From contig CAJGDZ010000066.1 of the NCBI GenBank assembly GCA_904502055.1, positions 1 to 9,247 on the forward strand: a stretch of DNA of 9,247 nucleotides, written 5' to 3'. Of this stretch, positions 1-7,151 are shown piece by piece (position 1 is the first letter of the stretch; each line of letters starts with the position of its first letter). This stretch comes from an uncultured Clostridia bacterium (GTDB taxonomy: Bacteria; Bacillota; Clostridia; Oscillospirales; CAG-272). A program made the position numbers and the translations under genes. The notes beneath the pieces were generated by a model. The model saw nothing but the letters and a program-made list of their open reading frames with translations, was not told the origin of the DNA and did no database searches.

Positions 1-1823
1 ACCAGCACCTTCGTTCCGCTCCCGACATGGCTTTCGATCTCCAGCCTGCCGTTTACCATAACCTTAAGACGTTCACGAATGTTGCGAAGTCCCACATGCT
101 TTCTCTCATCAATAAGAACACTTGTATCAAATCCTACGCCGTCATCCACCACCGAAATGCAATAATCCGTGTCAGTCTCATAGGAAACCACTTTAATTGT
201 TCCGCCTCGCGGAAGCTTCATCAAGCCGTGCTTGATCGCATTTTCAACGATTGGCTGAACGGTAAGCGCAGGGATGTGGAAGTCCCCGGAATTCATTTCG
301 AATGTGAAGGTCATATCCGGGAATCGCACATTTTCAATACTGATGTAGTGGTGCACATGCTCCATTTCCTGCGACATCAAAATCGGCTTGGGGTTATCAA
401 GCTCTCCGAAATTTCCTCTGAGATATTTGGCAAAATTGTGCACAAGATCGCTTGCCTTCGGCGGATCCAGCTTACATAGCTGCTCAATGCTGCCAAGCGT
501 ATTGTAGATAAAGTGAGGACGGATCTGACTCATCATCGTGGAGATTCTGCTTTCGGCAAGCTCCGCGTTCAGCACGATTTTTTCCATCTCAAGTTCTTTG
601 GCCTTGGCGGCTGCATTTATACTGCGGGGAATTAACCGAAGCACCATAATTGCGGCTACGGCAACCAATAAAATGAAAACGTATTGAGAGATTACACCGC
701 CCTTCCAAACGGCGAGCTTTGTTCCAAAAACGTCAGCAGCGAATGCGATCAATGGCAAAAACGCTCCGATATACAGCCATCTTTCTTTTGTCCTTGAAAC
801 GCAGAATTCCCTTACAAGGCAACCGGCAATGGCAGCATTTGCCAAAAGCTGTACGGCAGCCCAACAAGCCCACATGTCATAAAAGTTAGCCTCGGTTATA
901 ATAGGCAAAACAAAGAACACGGCATTGAGGGTTCCCAAAAGAGTGACAACAATATCACTTATCCTTTGCGTGGTTTTCAACTGGCAGGAGATAAGCACGC
1001 AGAGGAACAACATATAAAACATCATGGAGACACCGAGGATCGTGGTGTTTAAAACCGTCGACTCGCTATGGAAATGAATGCCCTCCGCGCGATAGTAAAA
1101 GTACAATCCCGCAAACAAAACCGCAAGTCCAATAATCCAAATGATCTTGCTGCTTTTAATATGAATCAAGCTTGAGAACAACGCAATGCCGAGGAACACG
1201 ATAGATATGAGCATGAGCAACATACCCACCGTTCTCTGCGTTTCCCCACTGTCCGAAACCCCGTTTTCAAATTCGATCCCCGTCCACAATGCCGTTTTGG
1301 ACAGCATTTCGTCGATCGCGGTCTCGTTTCCGAAGCTGTGAGGGTTATGAATCCGAATTTCGATCGTTTCCTCGCTGGCGCTTGTCAAGGAATAGGCCTC
1401 CCACCTCACACCGCAAGCCGAGTCACCGTACAACGGGTTTTCTGTGTCCATGACAAAGGGATCGCTTCCCGTTTCATAAAGCGTTAAATTGATGTGATCC
1501 ACAAAGAATGCGATCGGTATTTCCTCTCGGTAAATGCCGGCGTATCCGCCCTCGGGATCCAACATATGGAAATTGCCGCGCAGGGTAACGTCGCCCTTTG
1601 TAGTAGGAATGTGTTCATCCTTTACGATCTCATGCCATTCCCCGTCCCCGATCCGATACTCGCCGTCAAAATACACGCCTCCAACCAACGACGGTTGCGC
1701 CTGCATACTGTGGCTGTCGGCAAACCACAAAAGGAAGGCGGCGAGCAAAAGCAGGAGCAGAACCCCCACGATCGGAAAATATCCTTTTCTGAACATTTGA
1801 AATGTTTTTTTGAAATCCGGCAT
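1..1823 (-). CDS. LytS/YesM-type sensor histidine kinase with extracellular domain and seven-helix membrane region (3' end off window)
   Basis: My translation of the minus strand gives one uninterrupted frame of 607 complete codons that runs off the left edge. The order is: membrane segment at about residues 17-34; extracellular region about 38-196, rich in predicted beta strands; about seven membrane segments between 199 and 397; a charged, likely coiled-coil linker about 402-430; then the kinase core. The core shows QIRPHFIYN with the phospho-accepting His437 (family His_kinase, PF06580), an N-box VQPIVENAIKHG with Asn528, a G-box DDGVGF at 560-565, then GLRNIRERL and GSGTKV. Only the last few residues should be missing. 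The start is ATG at 1823, with GGAGGT at 1829-1834 five bases upstream. It should sit in the cytoplasmic membrane and phosphorylate a response regulator (LytTR or AraC/YesN type in relatives), not present here. The ligand is unknown. A dedicated promoter precedes it. Confidence 0.93.
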   Translation of the reverse strand, partial: MPDFKKTFQMFRKGYFPIVGVLLLLLLAAFLLWFADSHSMQAQPSLVGGVYFDGEYRIGDGEWHEIVKDEHIPTTKGDVTLRGNFHMLDPEGGYAGIYREEIPIAFFVDHINLTLYETGSDPFVMDTENPLYGDSACGVRWEAYSLTSASEETIEIRIHNPHSFGNETAIDEMLSKTALWTGIEFENGVSDSGETQRTVGMLLMLISIVFLGIALFSSLIHIKSSKIIWIIGLAVLFAGLYFYYRAEGIHFHSESTVLNTTILGVSMMFYMLFLCVLISCQLKTTQRISDIVVTLLGTLNAVFFVLPIITEANFYDMWACWAAVQLLANAAIAGCLVREFCVSRTKERWLYIGAFLPLIAFAADVFGTKLAVWKGGVISQYVFILLVAVAAIMVLRLIPRSINAAAKAKELEMEKIVLNAELAESRISTMMSQIRPHFIYNTLGSIEQLCKLDPPKASDLVHNFAKYLRGNFGELDNPKPILMSQEMEHVHHYISIENVRFPDMTFTFEMNSGDFHIPALTVQPIVENAIKHGLMKLPRGGTIKVVSYETDTDYCISVVDDGVGFDTSVLIDERKHVGLRNIRERLKVMVNGRLEIESHVGSGTKVL

Positions 1824-1902
1824 GTTCCACCTCCGAAATTTTAACCGTTATCCATTTGCCGAAACACCAACGCACCTGCATTCAGCATCATTTTCTTTTC
1901 TT

Positions 1903-1931
1903 ATTATATCACAAACAAAATACCGGGGCAA
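1903..1931 (-). promoter_or_regulatory. Sigma-A type promoter for the sensor kinase
   Basis: On the minus strand a perfect -10 box TATAAT (1903-1908) lies exactly 17 bases downstream of TTGCCC (1926-1931), which matches 4 of 6 bases of the TTGACA consensus. The spacer and the bases after the -10 box are AT-rich. The start of transcription would fall near 1895-1897, giving a leader of about 73 bases before the kinase ATG at 1823. It lies in the 140-base gap after the VanZ-RDD gene, which suggests the kinase can be expressed apart from the upstream genes. The leader contains a possible 16-codon frame (1841-1891) without a good ribosome binding site. No intrinsic terminator is visible in the gap, so readthrough from upstream is also possible. 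Confidence 0.72.
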
Positions 1932-1963
1932 CCGTTCCTTCCGCTTCGGGCAAAGGATAAAAT

Positions 1964-3436
1964 TTACGGTACGATAATATTGCATATATTCTTCTCGGCA
2001 GCGTAATACGTCGTAAGACTCAGATCGAGTCCCTTGAGCATCTCGGTATAACTGCCGAAAAGTCGGTCGTTGGTTTTATCCGCGCCCGAGACACTGAGCA
2101 TCAGAGCGTTTCCCTTGTAACGTTTATCAAGCCGAAGCTCACACGGTGTTCCGCCAAGTCCCTGCTCGATCCAGTCAAGCATCACGCCCTCCGCCATAAG
2201 CCTTACCCGTGTTGCGGATTCGTGCGGCACCCGCATATCCAAAAGCGTACGGTAAATTTCGTCGGAAAGCATATCAATGTTTGCCGGTTCCAGTGTGCGG
2301 ATCTCAATAACACGGATGCCGAATACCGAGTTTTTTCTGCTTTTTGAATACGCCACGTATGTATTGAAGATTCGGTCGTATACCATCGACGAGCCGTGTG
2401 TCACCGCATTAAACATCATTTCGAGAATAATAGCCGCCGCGCAAACCATCAGTACGGCGCCGATCAACACCCACAAGACACTGAGAAGCCCCGCATATTC
2501 CGTATTCAAGCTCAAAAGGAACGTGACCCCAAGCGGGATGCCAACCACAAGCGAATAGATAACCACAGATCGCGCCGTGGCTCTCAGGCGGGAAACTCTT
2601 TTGCCTCCCTTTTGCAAAAGCTTAAGACCTGTCAGCATGTACCCCGGCATACGGTCGGCGAAAACAAACGAATACAAGGCTCCGACGGTCATAAAGATTC
2701 CCAAAAATACGGGGATGCGGAACAACATATGGCTTGCAAGCCAAAGACGAAGGGGCGGCAGACAAACGATCAGAAGCACACAGGCGATAAACAGAATGAC
2801 CATATCGCTGACAGTTGCCGCGCACCTTTGAAAAAAGGATGCTTCACTTCCCTGCGAAACCTGATGGAAGCCGTCCTCGACCTTAGGAAGCAGGCGAAGA
2901 AACAGCGGAAACATCCAATATCCCACCATGGCGCCAAGCGTGTTGATAATCAAATCATCGATATCAAAAATTCTGTACGGGGCGGGATAGATAAAAAACA
3001 GCCCCGTGATCTGAGTCACTTCGCAAAGCAGGGAGAAAAGAAACCCGGAAAGCATAGTCTTGCCAAATCGAAAGCCAAACAAAAATCTCAAAAAAACGCC
3101 GAGCGGAACCGTCAGAAAAAGATTGAACAGGATCACCGCAGACGCAACGGGAGACCGTAACAAATTAGTTTCAAAAAAGCATTTGAACGGAATCAGCTGA
3201 ACCTGCTCCCGAAAAGGCGGTATCACGTCAAAATATCCCTCCGAGGGCAAAGGAAGCATCGTCATAAAATAGGCGCAGATCAAATACAGCACAAAGCTGT
3301 AAATATACGTTTCCCATCGGACGTTGATCTTTTTTTGTCTCGAATAGCTGATGATCGTATGAGGCAGGGTGATCAAAAGCGCAAGGATCGGCGCCACCTG
3401 CAACGTAATATATATGGCTTTTATCGTCAGTATCAC
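1964..3436 (-). CDS. VanZ-like / RDD-domain membrane protein with C-terminal GHKL-ATPase-like domain
   Basis: 490 residues. Residues about 1-185 form a VanZ-like membrane domain: several hydrophobic helices, NLFLTVPLGVFLRFLFG at 105-121, the pair Glu139/Gln142, and RIFDIDDLIINTLGA at 155-169, the usual acidic signature of this family. Residues about 198-365 form an RDD domain, with Arg204 and Asp211 in RCAATVSD and DRMPGYMLTGLKLL at 261-274 in place of the common TPGK-like loop. Residues about 378-490 are soluble and hydrophilic. RVRLMAEGVMLDWIE at 410-424 resembles the N-box helix of GHKL ATPases, but no DxGxG box follows. VanZ itself raises teicoplanin resistance in enterococci, while most chromosomal VanZ-like proteins have no assigned role; RDD proteins are poorly understood membrane proteins. 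The start is GTG at 3436, chosen because GGAGG at 3444-3448 sits seven bases upstream. The gene begins 30 bases after the YugP-like stop. The substrate is unknown. Confidence 0.88.
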   Translation of the reverse strand: MILTIKAIYITLQVAPILALLITLPHTIISYSRQKKINVRWETYIYSFVLYLICAYFMTMLPLPSEGYFDVIPPFREQVQLIPFKCFFETNLLRSPVASAVILFNLFLTVPLGVFLRFLFGFRFGKTMLSGFLFSLLCEVTQITGLFFIYPAPYRIFDIDDLIINTLGAMVGYWMFPLFLRLLPKVEDGFHQVSQGSEASFFQRCAATVSDMVILFIACVLLIVCLPPLRLWLASHMLFRIPVFLGIFMTVGALYSFVFADRMPGYMLTGLKLLQKGGKRVSRLRATARSVVIYSLVVGIPLGVTFLLSLNTEYAGLLSVLWVLIGAVLMVCAAAIILEMMFNAVTHGSSMVYDRIFNTYVAYSKSRKNSVFGIRVIEIRTLEPANIDMLSDEIYRTLLDMRVPHESATRVRLMAEGVMLDWIEQGLGGTPCELRLDKRYKGNALMLSVSGADKTNDRLFGSYTEMLKGLDLSLTTYYAAEKNICNIIVP

Positions 3437-3466
3437 TTGCTCCCCTCCTCCTCTTTTCGTGAAAAA

Positions 3467-4207
3467 TCAATTGTCAACGTTTCCCTTAACAGCGATCGCA
3501 ATCTCAAGAAGCGTATAAAGCAGCTCAAGGGAAGAAAGAATGATGTCGTTGACGTATTGGATGTTATAAAGACGGAACAGCTCTTTGAGTGCCGAAAGCT
3601 CATCGGATGTAATATGATACTCCCTCTCCAGAATGTCATACGCCCTATTCTGCGCCTTCTTTTCGGTCTTGAGCGTCAAAACCGAAAGCACAATGGCATA
3701 TACGTAAAACAACAGACCGATTGCCCCCAGCACAAGCGTGCACACTCCGCTTGCGTTAAACACAAAGAAGTCAAGCGCCGCGCCAATCAGGATCAGCGGA
3801 ATAAAGGCAAACGGGCCGAATGTGATCATGGGAACCAGACGGATGCGTTTTTTCATATCCGCATCGCCTTCCTTATCCAAGATTGCCAGCGCCGCCTTTT
3901 GGGCACCCAAGCCCATAGAAGTTATACTGGTCTCATGACGGATCAAGCCTCTCAGACGCACCTTTTTGAAATAGTGGCTATAGCTGTTTCCGAACAAAAG
4001 CGATCCGGTTCTCTTGACCTTAATATGTTCAAGGCCGTTATCGTCAAGAATTTTTCTTGCGATCTGCATACCCGTGAGCCCCAAGCTGTTTTCTCTGCGG
4101 TTAAAACGAAAATACTTAACCGTGAGCCAAATACCCGTTATGCCGGACACCAAGCCGACAATCACGATCAAAACACCGACGATAATCCATGCAATTTCAA
4201 GCGCCAT
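3467..4207 (-). CDS. YugP-like membrane protein lacking the zinc-protease active site
   Basis: 246 residues from the chosen start. The layout matches the YugP/Zn_peptidase_2 family (PF04298) of putative membrane zinc proteases, as I recall it: an N-terminal membrane helix at 7-30; GLTGMQIARKILDDNGL at 43-59; a cytoplasmic stretch ending in KKVRLRG at 81-87; two hydrophobic helices at about 125-178; LTLKTEKKAQNRAYDIL at 177-193, matching the family's LPxExxASxRAxxxL; and a final helix around 218-240. Where active members carry HEVGH, residues 103-107 read QKAAL, with no gap on either side. Both histidines and the catalytic glutamate are therefore absent, and peptidase activity is not expected. 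It may act as a scaffold or regulator in the membrane, which is inference. The ATG at 4207 is preferred over an in-frame GTG at 4225 because that GTG lies beyond the ribosome binding site. Confidence 0.85.
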   Translation of the reverse strand: MALEIAWIIVGVLIVIVGLVSGITGIWLTVKYFRFNRRENSLGLTGMQIARKILDDNGLEHIKVKRTGSLLFGNSYSHYFKKVRLRGLIRHETSITSMGLGAQKAALAILDKEGDADMKKRIRLVPMITFGPFAFIPLILIGAALDFFVFNASGVCTLVLGAIGLLFYVYAIVLSVLTLKTEKKAQNRAYDILEREYHITSDELSALKELFRLYNIQYVNDIILSSLELLYTLLEIAIAVKGNVDN

Positions 4208-4214
4208 GATGTAT

Positions 4215-4220
4215 TCCTCC
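4215..4220 (-). promoter_or_regulatory. Ribosome binding site that decides the YugP-like start
   Basis: GGAGGA on the minus strand, seven bases before ATG at 4207. The longer in-frame start, GTG at 4223-4225, overlaps the region just upstream of this motif and has no ribosome binding site of its own, so the shorter protein is chosen. Confidence 0.8.
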
Positions 4221-4266
4221 TTCACAGAATAAAATTTTTGAGTACAATCCTTGCTTTTTGCCGCAA

Positions 4267-5523
4267 TTACCGAAACAATTCGGTATCACAAAGCGTATAT
4301 CTTTCCTCCCCCACAAGGCTTATGGGAATGTCAAGCTCCCGAACCTCGTCAACAAAGGCCGTTACGTATTTTTCCCCTCGTCCGCTCTGCATAAAGGTTA
4401 AGGAAAAGTCCTCTCCAACCGTCATTACCTCAACAAGCAGCATATTGTTCGTATGCTTCTCCCCGATATAGGCGTGAAGATCCTCAACGTAACGCTCAAG
4501 CCCGCACCAATTCAATTTTCCAACGTAACTGATACCAAAGCTTTTACCGCGTGTGCTGTTCTCCGCATAGCGCGCCATCGCCTCCCTCTTGTCAGCAAAG
4601 GACGCTTCACTCGGAAATGCCTCGATAAGTCGGTTGACCGACGCGATATCCGCCTCGTTCCCGCCCTTGAGGATCACCTGTCCGCGTACAACGGTATTCT
4701 GCTTTTCCACGTCCCATTTGTTAAGACGGGGTGCTAAAACCACGGGAATATAGTTGACAAGGCTATGGTGGCTCAGGGGCGCGTGCAATGCGGCGCGATA
4801 CTGATGCTGTACGTGTGCCACTACCGGCTTGTCTATCCCCGGATCGAGTCGGTGAATTGCTCGGTAAAGCAACACCGAAAGAAAGGAGACGGGACTGCCG
4901 TCAGACGTGCTTGCCTTTGCCATCATCTGCTTTTGCGGAATGTGCAAGTGGTAGGCGTAAAGCCCTTCCCTGTCAAAGGCCTCCGCGTCCAAGCCGTACA
5001 CCTCCTCGGGGGCTTCGGGAAGAATATCCGATCCTTCCGCCTCTATCGGCTTGTCGGGAAACGGATACGCGTGCTCTCCATCATCGATCAAGCCATCGGG
5101 CATTCGGATCTGCTCCGTTTCCAAGCCCTCCGTGCCGTATCTTTCGGAAACGTACAAAAAGAGCAAGCTTTTCATCAAAGGCTCCACGCCCATTCCGTCA
5201 GCAAGATAATGACTGACATCTATAAATACGGTTTTATCCAAGCATCCAAAGGATACAAGATGTCCACGGCTCTCATCACTTCCCAATGTGACCGCACGGT
5301 CATCGGGAAAAACGGGAAGAGGGCACTTGTTCTGCTGCAACACAAGCTTTTCCCCATCACGCACGGGGATAACACAAAAATACGGATAACGCACCATCAC
5401 CTTCTCGACAGAGCGAGCAAGCAGATCGTAATCCACCGTCTCCCTCATCCGTATCGCAAGTCTGAAGGTGCTGAAAAAATGATCATTTGCCCCATAAAGC
5501 AGGGGGTTTGGCCTAAAATTCAT
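4267..5523 (-). CDS. Acyltransferase of the condensation-domain / alcohol acetyltransferase superfamily
   Basis: 418 residues, no signal peptide or membrane helix, so probably cytoplasmic. The catalytic motif is VSHYLADG at 103-110. His105 takes the place of the second histidine of HHxxxDG and is the expected general base; Asp109-Gly110 are kept, but the first histidine is Ser104. The N-terminal part (LARSVEKVMVRYPYFCV, about 35-51) matches the usual opening helix of such two-lobed enzymes. The C-terminal part (FGISYVGKL at 338-346, then MLLVEVMTVG) matches the second lobe. The size equals a single stand-alone condensation-like unit. There is no carrier-protein or adenylation domain nearby, so this is more likely a free acyl-CoA- or carrier-dependent acyltransferase (PF07247-like) than part of a peptide synthetase. 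Acyl donor and acceptor are unknown. The start is ATG at 5523 with GAGGAA just upstream; an in-frame TGA 12 bases upstream rules out a longer protein. Confidence 0.8.
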   Translation of the reverse strand: MNFRPNPLLYGANDHFFSTFRLAIRMRETVDYDLLARSVEKVMVRYPYFCVIPVRDGEKLVLQQNKCPLPVFPDDRAVTLGSDESRGHLVSFGCLDKTVFIDVSHYLADGMGVEPLMKSLLFLYVSERYGTEGLETEQIRMPDGLIDDGEHAYPFPDKPIEAEGSDILPEAPEEVYGLDAEAFDREGLYAYHLHIPQKQMMAKASTSDGSPVSFLSVLLYRAIHRLDPGIDKPVVAHVQHQYRAALHAPLSHHSLVNYIPVVLAPRLNKWDVEKQNTVVRGQVILKGGNEADIASVNRLIEAFPSEASFADKREAMARYAENSTRGKSFGISYVGKLNWCGLERYVEDLHAYIGEKHTNNMLLVEVMTVGEDFSLTFMQSGRGEKYVTAFVDEVRELDIPISLVGEERYTLCDTELFR

Positions 5524-5632
5524 ACACGTTCCTCAATCTCGTCATATCTGAGCATTCACTCGGCTGCAAAGCGTCTGCCCGCATTTCCGTCCTTGTCGGG
5601 TTCCCGGATATGCCTTTTGAAAGCAATCTCCT

Positions 5633-5654
5633 TCGATCCCTCTGTGCGGATCGA
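5633..5654 (-). repeat. Inverted repeat directly after the metallophosphatase stop codon
   Basis: TCGATCC and GGATCGA form a perfect 7-base-pair stem around an 8-base loop, starting on the base right after the stop codon at 5655-5657. No run of T follows, so it does not look like an intrinsic terminator. It could stabilise the 3' end of the upstream message, mark a processing site, or be a protein-binding palindrome. Each arm contains the self-complementary TCGA. Confidence 0.4.
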
Positions 5655-7124
5655 TCAAGACGGCTCGACCTTTAATCTGCCGCTGATTTGATGGTCCAGG
5701 CCTTGATGGCAGGACAAATACTCATCCAAGACCTCGCGGCAGGAGGTTGCGATCCTTCTGGGTTTTCCGTTTGGTTCGATCTCCTCATGCGAAACGGAAA
5801 AGAAATCCTTCATATTCAAGTAAAAATAATATTGCAGACCGATCTTATAGATCCTCTCATCCTCTATCGGCTCACCGTTTAAAGAAAATTCCTTAAAGCT
5901 GTGACTTTGCTTATGGTATATCACGCGTACGCCTTGAGAGAATTGGAAGAATTCACAGTGAGATCCGTCCCAGACCTCATCACGAAGCATATACAAAATC
6001 ATTTTTTTGAGCTGCGCACCGGTAACCCATAACGCAATGGCGGAATCGTCATAAGGGAGACATTCCGTAAGATCGGAAAACAGCAGGATGGGGCCGATTT
6101 CAGTCACTCTTATGCTTCCCGAGCCCACGAGCATCATATCCAGACGCAGGCTTTCCTGCAAGATATCCGCAAGAAATCCCCCAAGCTCCGTCTCCTGATA
6201 CCACGACGGATGTGTTAATCTTCGCCTTAAGCGAGTAACGACCCGATTGTATTTTCTCTCCGCTTCCAGCTTATATGGGTTAAGGATATCCTCAAGCGCA
6301 AGATCTCTCGGGCAGTTCCCTGAGGTAATGGGAATGCTTTTCCAGGAAAATCCGCAAATGCTGTTGGAATCCGTATCGATATCCAGATCAAATCTGCCGA
6401 TTTGATCCGTTCCCGTTCCGGCCTGCGCGATCAGGATTCCGTTGACCTCCTCAGGCTGCTCAAGATACGTATGGGAATGACCGCCAATGATGATATCCAC
6501 CCCCAAAGAGGGGTCCAGCCTTGCGGCCAACAGCTTATCCTCCTCAAAGCCGATATGGGTAAGCAGCACCGTGCAATCCACATCAAGCGAGCGATAGGCA
6601 TTGCATATGCGCTCCACCTCGGATGCCGCATCGTAAATATCCACGTAGCCTCCAACCAAGGCCTCTTTCTTTGCCATGGAAAGCACCGTCTCGGTCAAAA
6701 TACCGATAAACAAGATCTTCATCCCGTCGATCGTGATGATATGATGCGACTTAAACAGTCTGGCGTTGTTGGTGGTAATGTGCAGATTGGCATTGATGAT
6801 CGGAAATTTCGCACACTTCTCAAGGAACAAGAGGTGTGCAATTCCGTAGTCAATCTCATGGTTTCCGATCGTCACCACATCCGGCGCCAGCATATTCATA
6901 ATTTCAATCGTGGAAATGCCGCGAAACTCCGAATCGATCACCGAGCCGCGAAACATATCGCCCGCAATACAGTAAATGGTATTTGGTTCCTCGTTCCGAA
7001 CCTTGTTGACATATCCCGAAAGCATAGAAACGCCGCCGATCAGCTTTTCATCGATCCGTTCGGCGAGAAAATCGCCGTGTAAGTCATTCGAGTGCAAAAT
7101 CGTAAGTTTTTTGATTGCCGCCAC
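5655..7124 (-). CDS. 5'-nucleotidase / metallophosphatase family protein, predicted cytoplasmic
   Basis: 489 residues. The N-terminal Metallophos domain has the full two-metal set: SNDLHG with Asp14 and His16, AGDMF with Asp56, GNHEIDYG with Asn88-His89, THIGF with His190, and GGHSHT with His216 and His218. From about 290 on is the 5_nucleotid_C domain: LGGFLADILQESLRLDMM at 314-331, GSGSIR at 334-339 (usually NGGGIR-like), and FFQFSQGVRV at 392-401. Relatives (UshA, YfkN, CD73) hydrolyse nucleotides, nucleotide sugars or cyclic nucleotides outside the cell, whereas here the mature-like sequence begins at residue 5 with no signal peptide, lipobox or anchor. The catalytic residues argue for an active phosphoesterase; the substrate is unknown. 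The start is GTG at 7124 with AGGAG at 7133-7137; stops in frame just upstream exclude a longer N-terminus. It follows the FMN oxidoreductase by 27 bases. Confidence 0.92.
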   Translation of the reverse strand: MAAIKKLTILHSNDLHGDFLAERIDEKLIGGVSMLSGYVNKVRNEEPNTIYCIAGDMFRGSVIDSEFRGISTIEIMNMLAPDVVTIGNHEIDYGIAHLLFLEKCAKFPIINANLHITTNNARLFKSHHIITIDGMKILFIGILTETVLSMAKKEALVGGYVDIYDAASEVERICNAYRSLDVDCTVLLTHIGFEEDKLLAARLDPSLGVDIIIGGHSHTYLEQPEEVNGILIAQAGTGTDQIGRFDLDIDTDSNSICGFSWKSIPITSGNCPRDLALEDILNPYKLEAERKYNRVVTRLRRRLTHPSWYQETELGGFLADILQESLRLDMMLVGSGSIRVTEIGPILLFSDLTECLPYDDSAIALWVTGAQLKKMILYMLRDEVWDGSHCEFFQFSQGVRVIYHKQSHSFKEFSLNGEPIEDERIYKIGLQYYFYLNMKDFFSVSHEEIEPNGKPRRIATSCREVLDEYLSCHQGLDHQISGRLKVEPS

Positions 7125-7151
7125 CGATTCAACTCCTAAAATCCATAATCA

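Noticed and set aside
1924..1963. GC-rich stretch after the VanZ-RDD gene as an intrinsic terminator
   Set aside because: Only 3-base-pair stems could be drawn and there is no following T-run in the right place.
2396..3160. Plus-strand open frame of 254 codons
   Set aside because: Antisense to the VanZ-RDD gene; product is very rich in Lys, Arg and Gln with no recognisable domain, as expected when helices are read backwards.
3932..3937. HE at residues 91-92 of the YugP-like protein as a displaced zinc motif
   Set aside because: It reads HETSI, lacks the second histidine of HExxH, and lies 12 residues before the aligned active-site position.
3335..4471. Plus-strand open frame of 378 codons
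   Set aside because: Runs antisense across three minus-strand genes and their ribosome binding sites; composition is low-complexity basic and shows no domain.
5541..5569. TTGCAG - 17 bases - TATGAC as a promoter before the acyltransferase
   Set aside because: Spacing is right but only 3 of 6 and 4 of 6 bases match, and the leader would be almost too short for the ribosome binding site.
4765..5691. Plus-strand open frame of 308 codons
   Set aside because: Antisense to the acyltransferase, whose catalytic motif and ribosome binding site are clear.
6402..7082. Plus-strand open frame of 226 codons
   Set aside because: Antisense to the metallophosphatase domain that shows every metal-ligand motif.
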